Made by a program: the position numbers and the translations under genes. A stretch of 64,000 bases of DNA from Nocardioides kongjuensis (GTDB lineage Bacteria; Actinomycetota; Actinomycetes; Propionibacteriales; Nocardioidaceae), in the NCBI RefSeq assembly GCF_013409625.1, contig NZ_JACCBF010000001.1:5211001-5275000 (forward strand). The letters run 5' to 3'. The first letter of the stretch is position 1, and each line of letters begins with the position of its first letter. Below are positions 53,773-63,221 of this stretch, piece by piece. The notes under the pieces are model-generated. The model worked only from the letters and a program-made list of their open reading frames with translations, was not told the DNA's origin and made no database searches.

Positions 53773-55110
53773 ATGAGATCGACCAACGACCCGCGGGGAC
53801 GACGTTCCCGACATCGACGCCGCGCTGCGCTCGCTGCCGTCGCTGCCCTCGCAGCCGGCAGCCTGACGGCCTGCGGTGGCTCCGGGAAGCCGACGCTGAA
53901 CTGGTACGTCAACCCCGACGGGGTCGACACCTTCCAGAAGTACGCGAAGTCGTGCAGCACCGACCAGTACGACATCGCGGTGCAGCTGCTCCCCAACGGC
54001 GCCACCGACCAGCGCACCCAGCTCGCGCGACGGCTCGCGGCCGAGGACTCCTCGACCGACCTGATGAACCTCGACCCGGTCTTCGTCGCCGAGTTCGCCA
54101 ACGCCGGCTGGCTGCAGGAGGTCGAGGGCGACCTCGCGGACTCGATCACCAGCAGCGTCGAGGGTGACGGCGACTACCTCTCCGGCGCCGCCGAGACGGT
54201 CACGTGGGACGACAAGGTGTTCGCGATCCCGCTGTGGGCCAACACCCAGGTGCTCTGGTACCGCAAGTCGCTCGCGCAGGCCGCCGGCCTCGACATGACC
54301 CAGCCGGTCACGTGGGACCAGGTGATCAAGGCGGCGGCCGACCACGACGGCACGGTCGGCGTCCAGGCCAACAAGTACGAGGCGTACGTCGTGTGGATCA
54401 ACGCGCTCGTCCAGGGCGCCGGCGGCGACATCGTCTCCGACACCGAGGCAGGCCGCGACGCCAAGGTCGACATCGGCTCCGACGCCGGGCGCAAGGCCGC
54501 CGAGATCATCAAGGAGCTCGCCGACTCGAAGGCCGCCCAGCCGGACTTCACGGTCTCCAACGAGGGCACCAGCCTCGGGCAGATGTTCCCCGAGAGCGGA
54601 GCCGGTGAGTTCATGGTCAACTGGACGTTCGTCTACAAGAACTACGAGGGTCAGGTCGGCTCCGGCCTCACCGACGAGCAGTTCGCCGACCTGGGCTGGG
54701 CCCGCTACCCCGCGACCGTCGAGGGCGAGGCGTCGAAGCCGCCGATCGGCGGCATCGACATCGGGGTCGGCGCCTACAGCGAGCACCCCGACTTCGCGAT
54801 GGAGGCGGCTCGCTGCATCACCTCCGAGCAGGCGCAGGTCGACCTCGCGCTCGACAACGGACTGATGCCGTCGACCAATGCGGCCTACGACAAGGTCTCG
54901 GCCAGCGGGGACTACCCGGCCGACCTGATCGAGCTGTTCCGCACCAGCGTCGACGAGGGCGGCCCGCGGCCCAAGAGCGCCTTCTACGCGATGATCTCCG
55001 GCGCCATCCAGGCCCGGTGGCACTCGCCCACCTCGGTCGAACCCGGCAGCACGCCGAAGGACTCGGCGACCTACCTGGAGGACGTGCTGGAAGGGAAGTC
55101 GTTGCTGTGA
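53773..55110 (+). CDS. carbohydrate ABC transporter substrate-binding lipoprotein
   Basis: A 445-residue family 1 solute-binding protein. An arginine-rich N-terminus and hydrophobic stretch lead to a lipobox LTAC with the lipid-anchored cysteine at about residue 35, followed by GGSGK. The mature part has typical sugar-binder features (LNWYVNPDGVDTFQ, FAIPLWANTQVLWYRKSL, EFMVNWTFVYKNYEG). The sugar cannot be told. ATG 53773 is used; GTGs at 53734 and 53761 are in frame. Its stop overlaps the first permease start. Confidence 0.88.
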   Translation: MRSTNDPRGRRSRHRRRAALAAVAALAAGSLTACGGSGKPTLNWYVNPDGVDTFQKYAKSCSTDQYDIAVQLLPNGATDQRTQLARRLAAEDSSTDLMNLDPVFVAEFANAGWLQEVEGDLADSITSSVEGDGDYLSGAAETVTWDDKVFAIPLWANTQVLWYRKSLAQAAGLDMTQPVTWDQVIKAAADHDGTVGVQANKYEAYVVWINALVQGAGGDIVSDTEAGRDAKVDIGSDAGRKAAEIIKELADSKAAQPDFTVSNEGTSLGQMFPESGAGEFMVNWTFVYKNYEGQVGSGLTDEQFADLGWARYPATVEGEASKPPIGGIDIGVGAYSEHPDFAMEAARCITSEQAQVDLALDNGLMPSTNAAYDKVSASGDYPADLIELFRTSVDEGGPRPKSAFYAMISGAIQARWHSPTSVEPGSTPKDSATYLEDVLEGKSLL

Positions 55111-56042
55111 CCACCGTGACCGCACCCGTGAAGCCCGCGACGGCCAAGCCGGTCGCCAGCGACCGCGCCCGCGCGGAGACCCGTCTCGGCCAGAAGCTGG
55201 TGGCGCCGGCGATCGTGCTGATGCTGCTGGTGACGGCGTTCCCGATGCTGCGGGCGCTCTACCTGTCGACCTTCGACTACGCCCTGACCGCACCCGACGA
55301 ACGCGACTTCGTCGGGGTCGGCAACTACCTCACGGCCCTCACCGACCCGCTGTTCTGGCAGACCACCGGCGTGACGGTGCTCTACATGGTGGTCACGGTG
55401 GCGATCGAGCTGGTGATCGGCTTCGCGTTCGCCCTGGTGATGCACCGGGTGATCTTCGCGCGCGGCGTCATCCGCACCTCGATCCTGATCCCGTACGGCA
55501 TCATCACCGTGGTCTCGGGCTTCGCGTGGCAGTTCGCCTTCTCGTTCCAGAACGGCTTCGTCAACGGGTGGCTGCCGTTCGTCGGCGACGACTTCAACTG
55601 GTTCGGGCAGACCGGCTCGGCGGTGGTCGCGATCATGGTCTCGGAGATCTGGAAGACCACGCCGTTCATGTCCCTGCTCCTGCTGGCCGGTCTCGCACAG
55701 GTCAGCGAGGACATGATCGAGGCGGCCAAGGTCGACGGCGCCACCTCGTGGCAGCGACTGTTCAAGGTGATCCTCCCGAACATGCGGGCCGCGATCATGG
55801 TGGCCGTCCTGTTCCGTGCGCTCGACGCCTACCGGATCTTCGACAACATCTTCGTGATGACCGCGGGCGCGCAGAAGACCGAGTCGATCAGCTTCCTCAC
55901 CTACCGCCAGACCATCGAGCAGTTCCAGCTCGGCATGGGCTCCGCCCTGTCGGTGCTGCTGTTCTTGTCGGTGCTCGTGGTGGCGTTCGCGATCGTGAAG
56001 GTCTTCCGCGTCGACCTGGCCCAGGCCCGGCAGGAGGCATGA
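55107..56042 (+). CDS. carbohydrate ABC transporter permease (MalF type)
   Basis: A 311-residue permease with six membrane segments after a polar N-terminus of about 30 residues. The EAA loop reads EAAKVDGATSWQRLFKVILP (about 206-225), the site of contact with the ATPase. GTGA overlap with the binding-protein gene; the next permease starts two bases after its stop. Confidence 0.92.
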   Translation: MTTVTAPVKPATAKPVASDRARAETRLGQKLVAPAIVLMLLVTAFPMLRALYLSTFDYALTAPDERDFVGVGNYLTALTDPLFWQTTGVTVLYMVVTVAIELVIGFAFALVMHRVIFARGVIRTSILIPYGIITVVSGFAWQFAFSFQNGFVNGWLPFVGDDFNWFGQTGSAVVAIMVSEIWKTTPFMSLLLLAGLAQVSEDMIEAAKVDGATSWQRLFKVILPNMRAAIMVAVLFRALDAYRIFDNIFVMTAGAQKTESISFLTYRQTIEQFQLGMGSALSVLLFLSVLVVAFAIVKVFRVDLAQARQEA

Positions 56043-56043
56043 C

Positions 56044-56877
56044 ATGAAGAACCGGATCGGTCTCGTCGTCGGGTGCCTGCTGATCATGGCCTGGTGCCTG
56101 CTCCCGGTGGCCTGGATCATCTCGCTGTCGTTCAAGTCGGAGGCCGCGATCACCAACGGCAGCCCGGGCTTCTTCCCCTCCGACGGCGGGGGAGCGGGCT
56201 GGGACAACTACCGCGCGGTGTGGGACAACGACCAGTTCCGCCGGGCGATCGCCAACTCGATCGGCATCAGCCTGATCGCCACGCTGCTCTCGGTGATCGT
56301 GGCCACGCTGGCGGCCTACGCCATCGCCCGGCTGGAGTTCCGCGGCAAGAAGGCGGTGCTCACGATCGCGCTGGCGATCGCCATGTTCCCGGTGGTGTCC
56401 CTGGTCGGTCCGCTCTTCGACATGTGGCGGGCGATCGGGCTCTACGACACCTGGCCGGGCCTGATCATCCCGTACATGTCGTTCACGCTGCCGCTGGCGA
56501 TCTGGACCCTGTCGGCCTTCTTCCGTGAGATCCCGTGGGAGATGGAGCAGGCGGCGCAGGTCGACGGGGCGACGTCGTGGCAGGCGTTCCGCAAGGTGAT
56601 CGTGCCGCTCGCCGCACCCGGCGTCTTCACGGCCGCGATCCTCACCTTCTTCTTCGCGTGGAACGACTTCGTGTTCGGCATCTCGCTCACCTCGACCGAG
56701 AACGCCCGCCCCATCCCGGCGTCGTTGTCCTTCTTCGTCGGCTCCGACCCGTTCAACCGGCCGGCCTCGCTGCTCGCCGCGGGAGCGGTCATCGCGACCA
56801 TCCCGATCGTCGTCATCGTCCTGATCTTCCAGCGCAAGATCGTCGCCGGCCTGACCTCCGGCGCCGTGAAGGGGTGA
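56044..56877 (+). CDS. carbohydrate ABC transporter permease (MalG type)
   Basis: A 277-residue permease with six membrane segments. The EAA-like loop reads QAAQVDGATSWQAFRKVIVP (about 174-193), and PIPASLSFF near residue 222 is usual in MalG relatives. It forms the channel with the MalF-type partner. Confidence 0.93.
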   Translation: MKNRIGLVVGCLLIMAWCLLPVAWIISLSFKSEAAITNGSPGFFPSDGGGAGWDNYRAVWDNDQFRRAIANSIGISLIATLLSVIVATLAAYAIARLEFRGKKAVLTIALAIAMFPVVSLVGPLFDMWRAIGLYDTWPGLIIPYMSFTLPLAIWTLSAFFREIPWEMEQAAQVDGATSWQAFRKVIVPLAAPGVFTAAILTFFFAWNDFVFGISLTSTENARPIPASLSFFVGSDPFNRPASLLAAGAVIATIPIVVIVLIFQRKIVAGLTSGAVKG

Positions 56878-56884
56878 ACCACTG

Positions 56885-58087
56885 ATGGCTGCCATCACGA
56901 TGAACCACATCGTCAAGCAGTACGGCGACGGCTTCCCGGCCGTCAACGACGTCTCGATCGACGTCGCGGACGGGGAGTTCATGATCCTCGTCGGGCCCTC
57001 GGGCTGCGGGAAGTCGACGCTGCTGCGGATGATCGTGGGCCTGGAGGACATCACCTCCGGCGACATGATGATCGGGGACAAGCGGGTCAACGACCTCGCG
57101 CCGCGCGAGCGGAACCTCGCCATGGTGTTCCAGAACTACGCGCTCTACCCGCACCTGACGGTCTACGAGAACATCGCCTTCCCGCTGCGCCTGGCCAAGA
57201 AGCCGGACGCCGAGGTCGACAAGCTGGTGCGCGAGGCGTCGGCGACCCTCGAGCTTGACGAGCACCTCGAGCGCAAGCCCGGCAACCTGTCGGGCGGCCA
57301 GCGGCAGCGGGTGGCGATGGGACGGGCGATCGTCCGGCAGGCCGACGCCTTCCTCTTCGACGAGCCGCTGTCCAACCTCGACGCCAAGCTGCGCGGGCAG
57401 ATGCGCACCGAGATCGCCCGGCTGCAGAAGCGGCTCGGCATCACCACGGTCTACGTCACCCACGACCAGACCGAGGCGATGACGCTCGGCGACCGGGTCG
57501 CCGTGCTCAAGCGAGGTGTGCTCCAGCAGCTCGCGACGCCGCGCGAGCTCTACGAGAACCCGGGCAACCTCTTCGTGGCGGGCTTCATCGGCTCCCCGCC
57601 GATGAACTTCCTCCCCGCGACCGTCGAGGGCGGCCAGGTGAAGCTGCCGTTCGGCAGCGTCGAGATCCCGGCCGACAAGGCCGAACGCGCCGCCGGGCGG
57701 GGCCTGCTGATCGCCGGCATCCGGCCCGAGCACTTCGAGGACGCCTCGCTCGCCGCCGCCGAGGGACGCAGGGGGTCGACGTTCTCGGCCCGGGTGGATG
57801 CGGTCGAGTGGCTCGGGAACGAGACCTACGCCTACATCCCGTTCGAGGCGCCCGACGAGGTCAAGCAGCAGCTGCAGCAGCTCGAGAAGGACCTCGACGG
57901 CGAGGCGATGCGCACCCAGCTGGTCGTCTCTCTCGACGGCGCGAGCCGGATCACCGAGGGCCAGGACGCCGGCATCTGGGTCGACGGCAGCCGCATCCAC
58001 CTGTTCGACCCGGCCTCCGGTGAGAACCTCACCGTCGACCGGGAACGGGCCGGCCGGATCCCCGGTGCGGAGGTCAGCGCCGGCTGA
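56885..58087 (+). CDS. sugar ABC transporter ATPase (MsmK/UgpC type)
   Basis: A 400-residue ATPase. Walker A GPSGCGKST near residue 38, signature LSGGQRQRV near 137, Walker B FLFDEPLSNLD near 156, and a C-terminal TOBE-type regulatory domain (about 235-380) with GIRPEHFED. Many actinobacteria share one such ATPase among several importers; here it is encoded with its own permeases. Confidence 0.93.
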   Translation: MAAITMNHIVKQYGDGFPAVNDVSIDVADGEFMILVGPSGCGKSTLLRMIVGLEDITSGDMMIGDKRVNDLAPRERNLAMVFQNYALYPHLTVYENIAFPLRLAKKPDAEVDKLVREASATLELDEHLERKPGNLSGGQRQRVAMGRAIVRQADAFLFDEPLSNLDAKLRGQMRTEIARLQKRLGITTVYVTHDQTEAMTLGDRVAVLKRGVLQQLATPRELYENPGNLFVAGFIGSPPMNFLPATVEGGQVKLPFGSVEIPADKAERAAGRGLLIAGIRPEHFEDASLAAAEGRRGSTFSARVDAVEWLGNETYAYIPFEAPDEVKQQLQQLEKDLDGEAMRTQLVVSLDGASRITEGQDAGIWVDGSRIHLFDPASGENLTVDRERAGRIPGAEVSAG

Positions 58088-58138
58088 TACATCCGGGGAT
58101 GGACGACGTCCCTCCCACGGGCCCGCGACAATGAGCGC

Positions 58139-59362
58139 ATGAGCGGGGCGATCGACACTGCCGTGTGGCAGGACTCGCGTCCGACGCGCGCCCAGGTCCT
58201 CTTCGACGTCGTGACCGCGGCCGGGTTCGGGCTCTTCGCGCTCCTCGCCCAGCTCACCCAGGGCGGCTTCACCCTGGTCGCGGCGGGGCTGCTCGTCGTC
58301 GCGCTCGCCGTCCGGCGCTGGTGGCTGCCCGGCATGGTTGCGCTCGCCCTCGCTGCCGCCGTCGGCCAGCTGGTCGACCGCGAGATCGCGTTCGTCGCCG
58401 ACACCGCCTACTTCCCGCTGTTCTTCACCCTCGGCGCGTCGCAGCGTCGCGGCGTACGACGCTTCGGCCTCGCCGCCGGCGTGGTCGCCACCGGTGTCGC
58501 GGGCGCCGCGATGGCGCTGAACGCGCAGCTGTCGCGCGAGTGGTTCGCGTCGGCGAGCGAGACGGCGTTCGCCGCGGTCAGCACCGCGGCCATGTGCGCC
58601 GTCTTCACGCTCGGCGGCTGGCTGGTCGGCTACCTGCGCTGGCAGAGCCGGCAGACCGTCCAGGCGCGCGTCGACGCTGCGCTCGAGGCACGCGTCAACG
58701 CCGTCGAGCAGCAGCGTCTCGCCGAGATCCTGCGCCAGGAGGCCGAGCGCAGCCGGATCGCAGCGGACATGCACGACGTCGTCGCGCACTCGTGGGCGGT
58801 GGTCGCGGCCCAGGCCGACGGGGCGCGCTACGGGCTGCGCACCCACCCGGAGGAGGCGGAGGGTGCCCTCCGCACGATCGGCGAGACGGCGCGCACCGCG
58901 ATGGCCGACGTACGACGCCTGCTCACCCAGCTCCGGGACCGCGAGACCGACCCGGTGCCGTTGGACTTCGAGCGACGCGGCGAGCTCCTCGGCCGGATGC
59001 GTGCGTCGGGGATGACCATCGTCGAGACGTCGTACGGCACGCCGCCGGAGCACCGGCTGCTGACCGTCACCGCCCACCGCATCCTCGGCGAGGCCCTGAC
59101 CAACGCCCTCAAGCACGGTGACCTGGCCCGGCCGGTCGAGGTCTCCGAGGACTGGACGCACGGCTACCGGCTGCGGGTCCGCAACACGATCCCTCCGGGC
59201 GCTCCACGGGAGGGCGAGCACGGCGGGCACGGGATCGCCGGGATGGCGGAGCGTGCCGAGGTGGCGGGCGGGACCTTCGCGAGCCGTAGGCTGCCGCCCG
59301 AGGCAGGGCGCCCGGCCACCTGGGAGGTCGCGGCCTTCATCCCGACGACGGAGGACGAGTGA
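58139..59362 (+). CDS. two-component sensor histidine kinase (HisKA_3 type)
   Basis: A 407-residue kinase with about five to six membrane segments in residues 20-170 and no large outer domain, so it may sense within the membrane. The phosphorylated His212 lies in DMHDVVAHSWAVV. The ATP-binding part has ALTNALKHGD and HGGHGIAGMAERAEV. It is joined to the response regulator by a 4-nt overlap. A GACAAT lies 6 nt before the ATG. Confidence 0.92.
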   Translation: MSGAIDTAVWQDSRPTRAQVLFDVVTAAGFGLFALLAQLTQGGFTLVAAGLLVVALAVRRWWLPGMVALALAAAVGQLVDREIAFVADTAYFPLFFTLGASQRRGVRRFGLAAGVVATGVAGAAMALNAQLSREWFASASETAFAAVSTAAMCAVFTLGGWLVGYLRWQSRQTVQARVDAALEARVNAVEQQRLAEILRQEAERSRIAADMHDVVAHSWAVVAAQADGARYGLRTHPEEAEGALRTIGETARTAMADVRRLLTQLRDRETDPVPLDFERRGELLGRMRASGMTIVETSYGTPPEHRLLTVTAHRILGEALTNALKHGDLARPVEVSEDWTHGYRLRVRNTIPPGAPREGEHGGHGIAGMAERAEVAGGTFASRRLPPEAGRPATWEVAAFIPTTEDE

Positions 59363-60009
59363 GCGAACGGATCCGGGTCCTGCTCGTCGACGACCAGCCG
59401 CTGTTCCGCACCGGGATCGGCATGCTGCTGCGCTCGCAGGCGGACCTCGAGGTGGTGGGCGAGGCGAGCAACGGAGCCGAGGCGGTCGAGCTGGCGCGCG
59501 GCACCGGGCCCGACGTCGTGCTGATGGACGTGCGGATGCCGGTCCTCGACGGTGTGGCGGCCACCGCCCGGATCGTCGAGGAGCACGGTGACGACGGCCC
59601 GCGGGTGCTCGTGCTGACCACCTTCGACCTCGACGAGTCGGCTGCCTCGGCCATTGAGGCGGGCGCCTCGGGTTTCGTGCTCAAGGAGGCCGAGCCCGAG
59701 CTCCTGCTGGCCGCGATCCGGTCGGTCGCCGCCGGTACCCAGGTCGTCGCCGCCGGCGCGACCCGACGGCTCTTCGAGCGGTTCCGCGGCCGGACCGCGA
59801 CCCCCGGCCCCGAGTACGACGCCCTGACCCCACGCGAGCGGGAGATCCTGCTGCGTGCCGCTGCTGGGCTGTCCAACGCGGAGATCGCGGCGACCGAGTA
59901 CCTCTCCGAGGCGACGGTGAAGACCCACATCTCGCGGATCCTGTCCAAGATGCAGCTGCGCGACCGGGTGCAGCTGGTCGTCTACGCCTACGAGCACGGG
60001 CTGATCTGA
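59359..60009 (+). CDS. response regulator, NarL/LuxR type
   Basis: A 216-residue regulator. The receiver domain (1-120) has the phosphorylated Asp57 in VVLMDVRMPVLDG; the LuxR-type helix-turn-helix (about 150-215) has LTPREREILLRAAAGLSNAEI and SEATVKTHISRILSKM. It probably controls the ABC/FtsX genes that follow, a common arrangement for peptide- or envelope-stress exporters. Confidence 0.93.
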   Translation: MSERIRVLLVDDQPLFRTGIGMLLRSQADLEVVGEASNGAEAVELARGTGPDVVLMDVRMPVLDGVAATARIVEEHGDDGPRVLVLTTFDLDESAASAIEAGASGFVLKEAEPELLLAAIRSVAAGTQVVAAGATRRLFERFRGRTATPGPEYDALTPREREILLRAAAGLSNAEIAATEYLSEATVKTHISRILSKMQLRDRVQLVVYAYEHGLI

Positions 60010-60029
60010 GGGTTCCCCGCAGGTCGGCG

Positions 60030-60045
60030 TACATCTCCAGGTGTA
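60030..60045. promoter_or_regulatory. palindrome TACA-N8-TGTA, possible response-regulator site
   Basis: Twelve of 16 positions are symmetric. It lies 45 nt before the -10 box of the ABC ATPase gene. A similar string beginning TACATC and ending GGATG lies before the kinase gene at 58088-58101. Confidence 0.4.
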
Positions 60046-60090
60046 GGCCGGTTCGATCCTGCGCCCGATGTGCGCGGCTGCGCGGATTCC

Positions 60091-60096
60091 TAGCGT
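60091..60096 (+). promoter_or_regulatory. -10 box TAGCGT of the ABC ATPase gene
   Basis: TAGCGT lies 7 nt before ATG 60104, the same box and nearly the same spacing as at pcaF. It points to a leaderless transcript. Confidence 0.5.
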
Positions 60097-60103
60097 GGTG
60101 GTC

Positions 60104-60883
60104 ATGAACCAGCCGACCTACAGCCCGCCCCTGCAGCCCGACTCCGCCGTGGTGCGGTTCCGCGGCGTGACCCGCACCTACGGCACCGGCGCCGGCCAGG
60201 TGCGCGCGCTCGACGGGATCAGCGTCGACATCCAGCGCGGCGCGTTCACCGCGATCATGGGGCCCTCGGGCTCCGGCAAGTCGACCTTCATGAACGTCGC
60301 GGCGGGGCTGGACGACCCGACCAGCGGCGAGGTCTGGGTCGCCGGCGCGCCGGTGCACACGATGACCGACGACCAGCGCACCCTGCTGCGCCGCGAGCAC
60401 GTCGGCTTCGTGTTCCAGTCGTTCAACCTGGTCCCGACCCTGACGGCGTACGAGAACGTGCTCCTGCCGTTCGAGCTCGCCGGTCGCCGCGTCGACGCCG
60501 AGCGGACCGCGTGGATCCAGCAGATCATCGCGACCCTGGGCCTCACCGACCGGGTCGGCCACCGGCCGAGCGAGCTGTCCGGTGGCCAGCAGCAGCGCGT
60601 CGCCATCGCTCGCGCGCTCGCCGCGACCCCGCAGATCATCTTCGCCGACGAGCCGACCGGCAACCTGGACTCCCGCAGCTCGCGCGAGGTGCTGTCGCTG
60701 CTCGGCACCGCGGCCCGCGACTACGGCCAGACGATCGCGATGGTGAGCCACGACCCGGTCGCCGCGTCGTACGCCGACCGGATCCTCGTCATCGCCGACG
60801 GGCGGATCGTCGGCGACCACGGCCGGATGAGCCCGCAGGAGATCTCCCACCTGCTGATCTCGTTCGAGGAGCAGGTGGCATGA
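60104..60883 (+). CDS. ABC transporter ATPase, MacB/LolD type
   Basis: A 259-residue ATPase. Walker A GPSGSGKST near residue 58, HVGFVFQSFNLVPTLTAYENV, signature LSGGQQQRVAIARAL near 156, and FADEPTGNLDSRS are all typical of exporters paired with FtsX-type permeases. Overlaps the permease gene by 4 nt. Confidence 0.93.
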   Translation: MNQPTYSPPLQPDSAVVRFRGVTRTYGTGAGQVRALDGISVDIQRGAFTAIMGPSGSGKSTFMNVAAGLDDPTSGEVWVAGAPVHTMTDDQRTLLRREHVGFVFQSFNLVPTLTAYENVLLPFELAGRRVDAERTAWIQQIIATLGLTDRVGHRPSELSGGQQQRVAIARALAATPQIIFADEPTGNLDSRSSREVLSLLGTAARDYGQTIAMVSHDPVAASYADRILVIADGRIVGDHGRMSPQEISHLLISFEEQVA

Positions 60884-62271
60884 GCAGCCGCACCCTGGTG
60901 ATGGGGTCGATGCGGGAGCTCGGCACCGTCGGGCTGGTCGCCGGGCTCGGCTCGGCGTACGCCGCCGTGCTGATCATGACCAGCAGCTTCCTCAGCACCA
61001 TGGCGAGCGCGGGCGGAGGTGTCGGCGTCCTGCTCGGATCGGTCGCGACCGTGTTCATCCTGATCGCGCTCTACGTCTCGGTCGTCGTCATCGCCAACTG
61101 CGTCGACACCGTGATCGCGGGCCGGCTGCGGCACATCGCACTGCTGCGCCTGCTCGGTGCGCGCGGTCCGTACCTTCGCCGATCGGTCATGCGCGCCACC
61201 GCGCTCGTCGGCCTGGCCGGCGGCGTCGTCGGCGCGGTGGCGGGCGTCGTGCTCGCCGACCTGACGCGGATCGTCCTGGTCGCCCGGGGCACCCTGCCCG
61301 AGGCCGACTACGGCCTCGTCCACCCGCTCGTCCTGCTCAGCGTCGCCGCCGTCGCGGTGGCCGCCACCCTGGCCGGCTGGCTCGGGTCGCGGGCCGTGCT
61401 CCGGGTCTCTCCAGCCCAGGCGATGAGCGGTACGGCGACCGAGATGCCGCGGTCACGGGCAGGGTCCGTCCTCAGGGCGATCGCCTCGCTGATGCTGATC
61501 GGCGGCGGTTTGCTCGTCCTGCTCGTCTCGATGTGGCTGGGCGAGGACGGCAGTGCGGCCGGCTTCCTCGCTGCCTTCTTCGGCTCCGTCGTCTCCGCGA
61601 CCGGGCTGCTCCTCGGTGCCCGGTTCGTGATCCCGGCCCTGGTCGGGCTCTGCGCGCGCCTGGTCGGCACCGAGCCCCCGGCCGTGCTGGCCCGTCGCAA
61701 CGCGGTCAAGGACCCGCTGCGCACGACCCGGTCGACGATGGGCCTGGTGATCGGCGTGACGCTCGTGACCACCTTCGCCTCCGGCATGCAGGCGCTGCGC
61801 GCGTCGATCGCGACCTGGCCCAGCGACGCCGAGCACCAGGGGGAGATGGACCAGATCCTCGCCGCGGCGACCGCGATCCTGATCGCTATCGTGGTGATCT
61901 CCTCGGTCATCGCCGCGGTCGGGTTCGTCTCGACGATGTCGCTGACGGTGATCCAGCGCCAGCGGGAGATCGGCCTGCTCCGATCCCTGGGCTTCACCCG
62001 CGGCCAGGTCCGCTCGATGATCACGCGGGAGTCGGTCGCGCTGTCGGCGACCGCGGTCGCGTTCGGCATGGTGCTCGGACTGGTCTACGGCTCGGTCGGC
62101 GCCCAGTCGCTGATCGGGTTCGGGACCGACGGCTTCGTGTGGGGCGTGCCGTGGCTCGTGCTGGCCGGGATCGCCGTCTGCGGCGTCGTGCTGGTGCTCG
62201 CCGCGAGCCGCGCGCCCGCCCGCCGCGCCGTCATGGTCACTCCGATCGAGGCCCTGCGGATCGAGGCGTGA
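60880..62271 (+). CDS. FtsX-family ABC permease
   Basis: A 463-residue permease with about eight membrane segments in two FtsX-like units: the first with GRLRHIALLRLLGARGPYL (near residue 80), the second with IQRQREIGLLRSLGFTRGQV (near 360). This double-unit form is common in actinobacteria. It probably works on peptides, lipids or lipoproteins rather than as a classical importer. The 3' end overlaps the convergent hydrolase gene by 35 nt. Confidence 0.9.
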   Translation: MSSRTLVMGSMRELGTVGLVAGLGSAYAAVLIMTSSFLSTMASAGGGVGVLLGSVATVFILIALYVSVVVIANCVDTVIAGRLRHIALLRLLGARGPYLRRSVMRATALVGLAGGVVGAVAGVVLADLTRIVLVARGTLPEADYGLVHPLVLLSVAAVAVAATLAGWLGSRAVLRVSPAQAMSGTATEMPRSRAGSVLRAIASLMLIGGGLLVLLVSMWLGEDGSAAGFLAAFFGSVVSATGLLLGARFVIPALVGLCARLVGTEPPAVLARRNAVKDPLRTTRSTMGLVIGVTLVTTFASGMQALRASIATWPSDAEHQGEMDQILAAATAILIAIVVISSVIAAVGFVSTMSLTVIQRQREIGLLRSLGFTRGQVRSMITRESVALSATAVAFGMVLGLVYGSVGAQSLIGFGTDGFVWGVPWLVLAGIAVCGVVLVLAASRAPARRAVMVTPIEALRIEA

Positions 62272-63163
62272 GCGCGGCCCGGTCGGCGTTGCGCCGGATC
62301 GCCGTCGTGAACGTCGGGAACAGTGCGGCCGGCAGGTCGTGTCCCCAGCCCTCGATGAAGGTCACCCGCGCTCCCGGCACGGCGGCCGCAGTGGCCCGGC
62401 CGCCGGACACGTGGACCATCCGGTCGGCGAGGCCGTGCATCACCAGGGTGGGTGCGGTGATCCCGGCCAGGGCTCGCGTCCGGTCCGGCTGGGTGAGCAC
62501 CGCCATCATCTGGCGCAGCACGCCCGCGCGGGAGACGCCGCGGTCCCAGGTCTCGCCGGCGCGCTTGCGCAGCTTCTCCTCGGTCTGCGGGAACCGCGGG
62601 GAGCCGATGATCCGCCAGACCGCGAGGCTGCCGCGGATGTAGTCCTCGCGCCCGGGGCCGCGCCCGGCGATCAGCGTCGGCAGCAGGCTGGGGTGCTGCC
62701 GCCCGACCGTGCGCCGTCCGGTCGTCGACATGATGCTGCTCAGGCTCAGCACCCGCTCCGGCGCGGCCAGCGCCATGGTCTGCGCGATCATCCCGCCCAT
62801 CGACACGCCGGCGACGTGGGCGGACTCGATGCCGAGGTGGTCGAGGAGGCCGAAGGCGTCGCCGGCCAGGTCCGCGATCGAGTACGGCGCCCGGGCGGGT
62901 GCCCCGACGAAGGCGCGGACCAGGTCGGCACGGCGTACCCGACCGGGGGAGCGCGACGAGCGTCCGGTGTCGCGGTTGTCGTAGCGGATCACGTGGAAGC
63001 CCGCGTCGGCGAGCTGCGCGCACAGCTCGGCGTCCCACCAGGTCATCGGGCCGCCGAGGCCCATCACCAGCAGCAGCGGCTCGGCGCTCGGGTCGCCGAA
63101 GGTCTGGTAGCAGAGCTCGACGTCGGGGGAGACCGGTGCGAGCAGCTCGTCGGAGGCGGACAT
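62237..63163 (-). CDS. alpha/beta hydrolase
   Basis: A 308-residue hydrolase. The nucleophile elbow is GVSMGGM, the oxyanion region LLLVMGLGGPMTWW, and RYDNRDTGRSS is typical of esterase/haloperoxidase-like members; the last catalytic histidine lies in EGWGHDLP. No signal peptide. The substrate is unknown. ATG 63163; a CAAACT lies 7 nt upstream, so this may be leaderless as well. Confidence 0.88.
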   Translation of the reverse strand: MSASDELLAPVSPDVELCYQTFGDPSAEPLLLVMGLGGPMTWWDAELCAQLADAGFHVIRYDNRDTGRSSRSPGRVRRADLVRAFVGAPARAPYSIADLAGDAFGLLDHLGIESAHVAGVSMGGMIAQTMALAAPERVLSLSSIMSTTGRRTVGRQHPSLLPTLIAGRGPGREDYIRGSLAVWRIIGSPRFPQTEEKLRKRAGETWDRGVSRAGVLRQMMAVLTQPDRTRALAGITAPTLVMHGLADRMVHVSGGRATAAAVPGARVTFIEGWGHDLPAALFPTFTTAIRRNADRAALTPRSAGPRSE

Positions 63164-63189
63164 GACACCCAGTTTGACAAGTTGCGAGT

Positions 63190-63205
63190 AGTTGTCGATT
63201 CAACT
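63190..63205. promoter_or_regulatory. inverted repeat AGTTG-N6-CAACT between divergent hydrolase genes
   Basis: A perfect 5-bp inverted repeat just before the TAACGT -10 box (63209-63214) of the lipase-like gene. The box lies 7 nt before the GTG. Position and size suit a repressor site. Confidence 0.45.
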
Positions 63206-63221
63206 GGGTAACGTTTGTGAC

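Noticed and set aside
53702..58110. GGAC-N3-GTCC strings at 53702 and near 58101 as one operator family
   Set aside because: An 8-base GC-rich dyad is expected by chance at this composition; two hits are too few.
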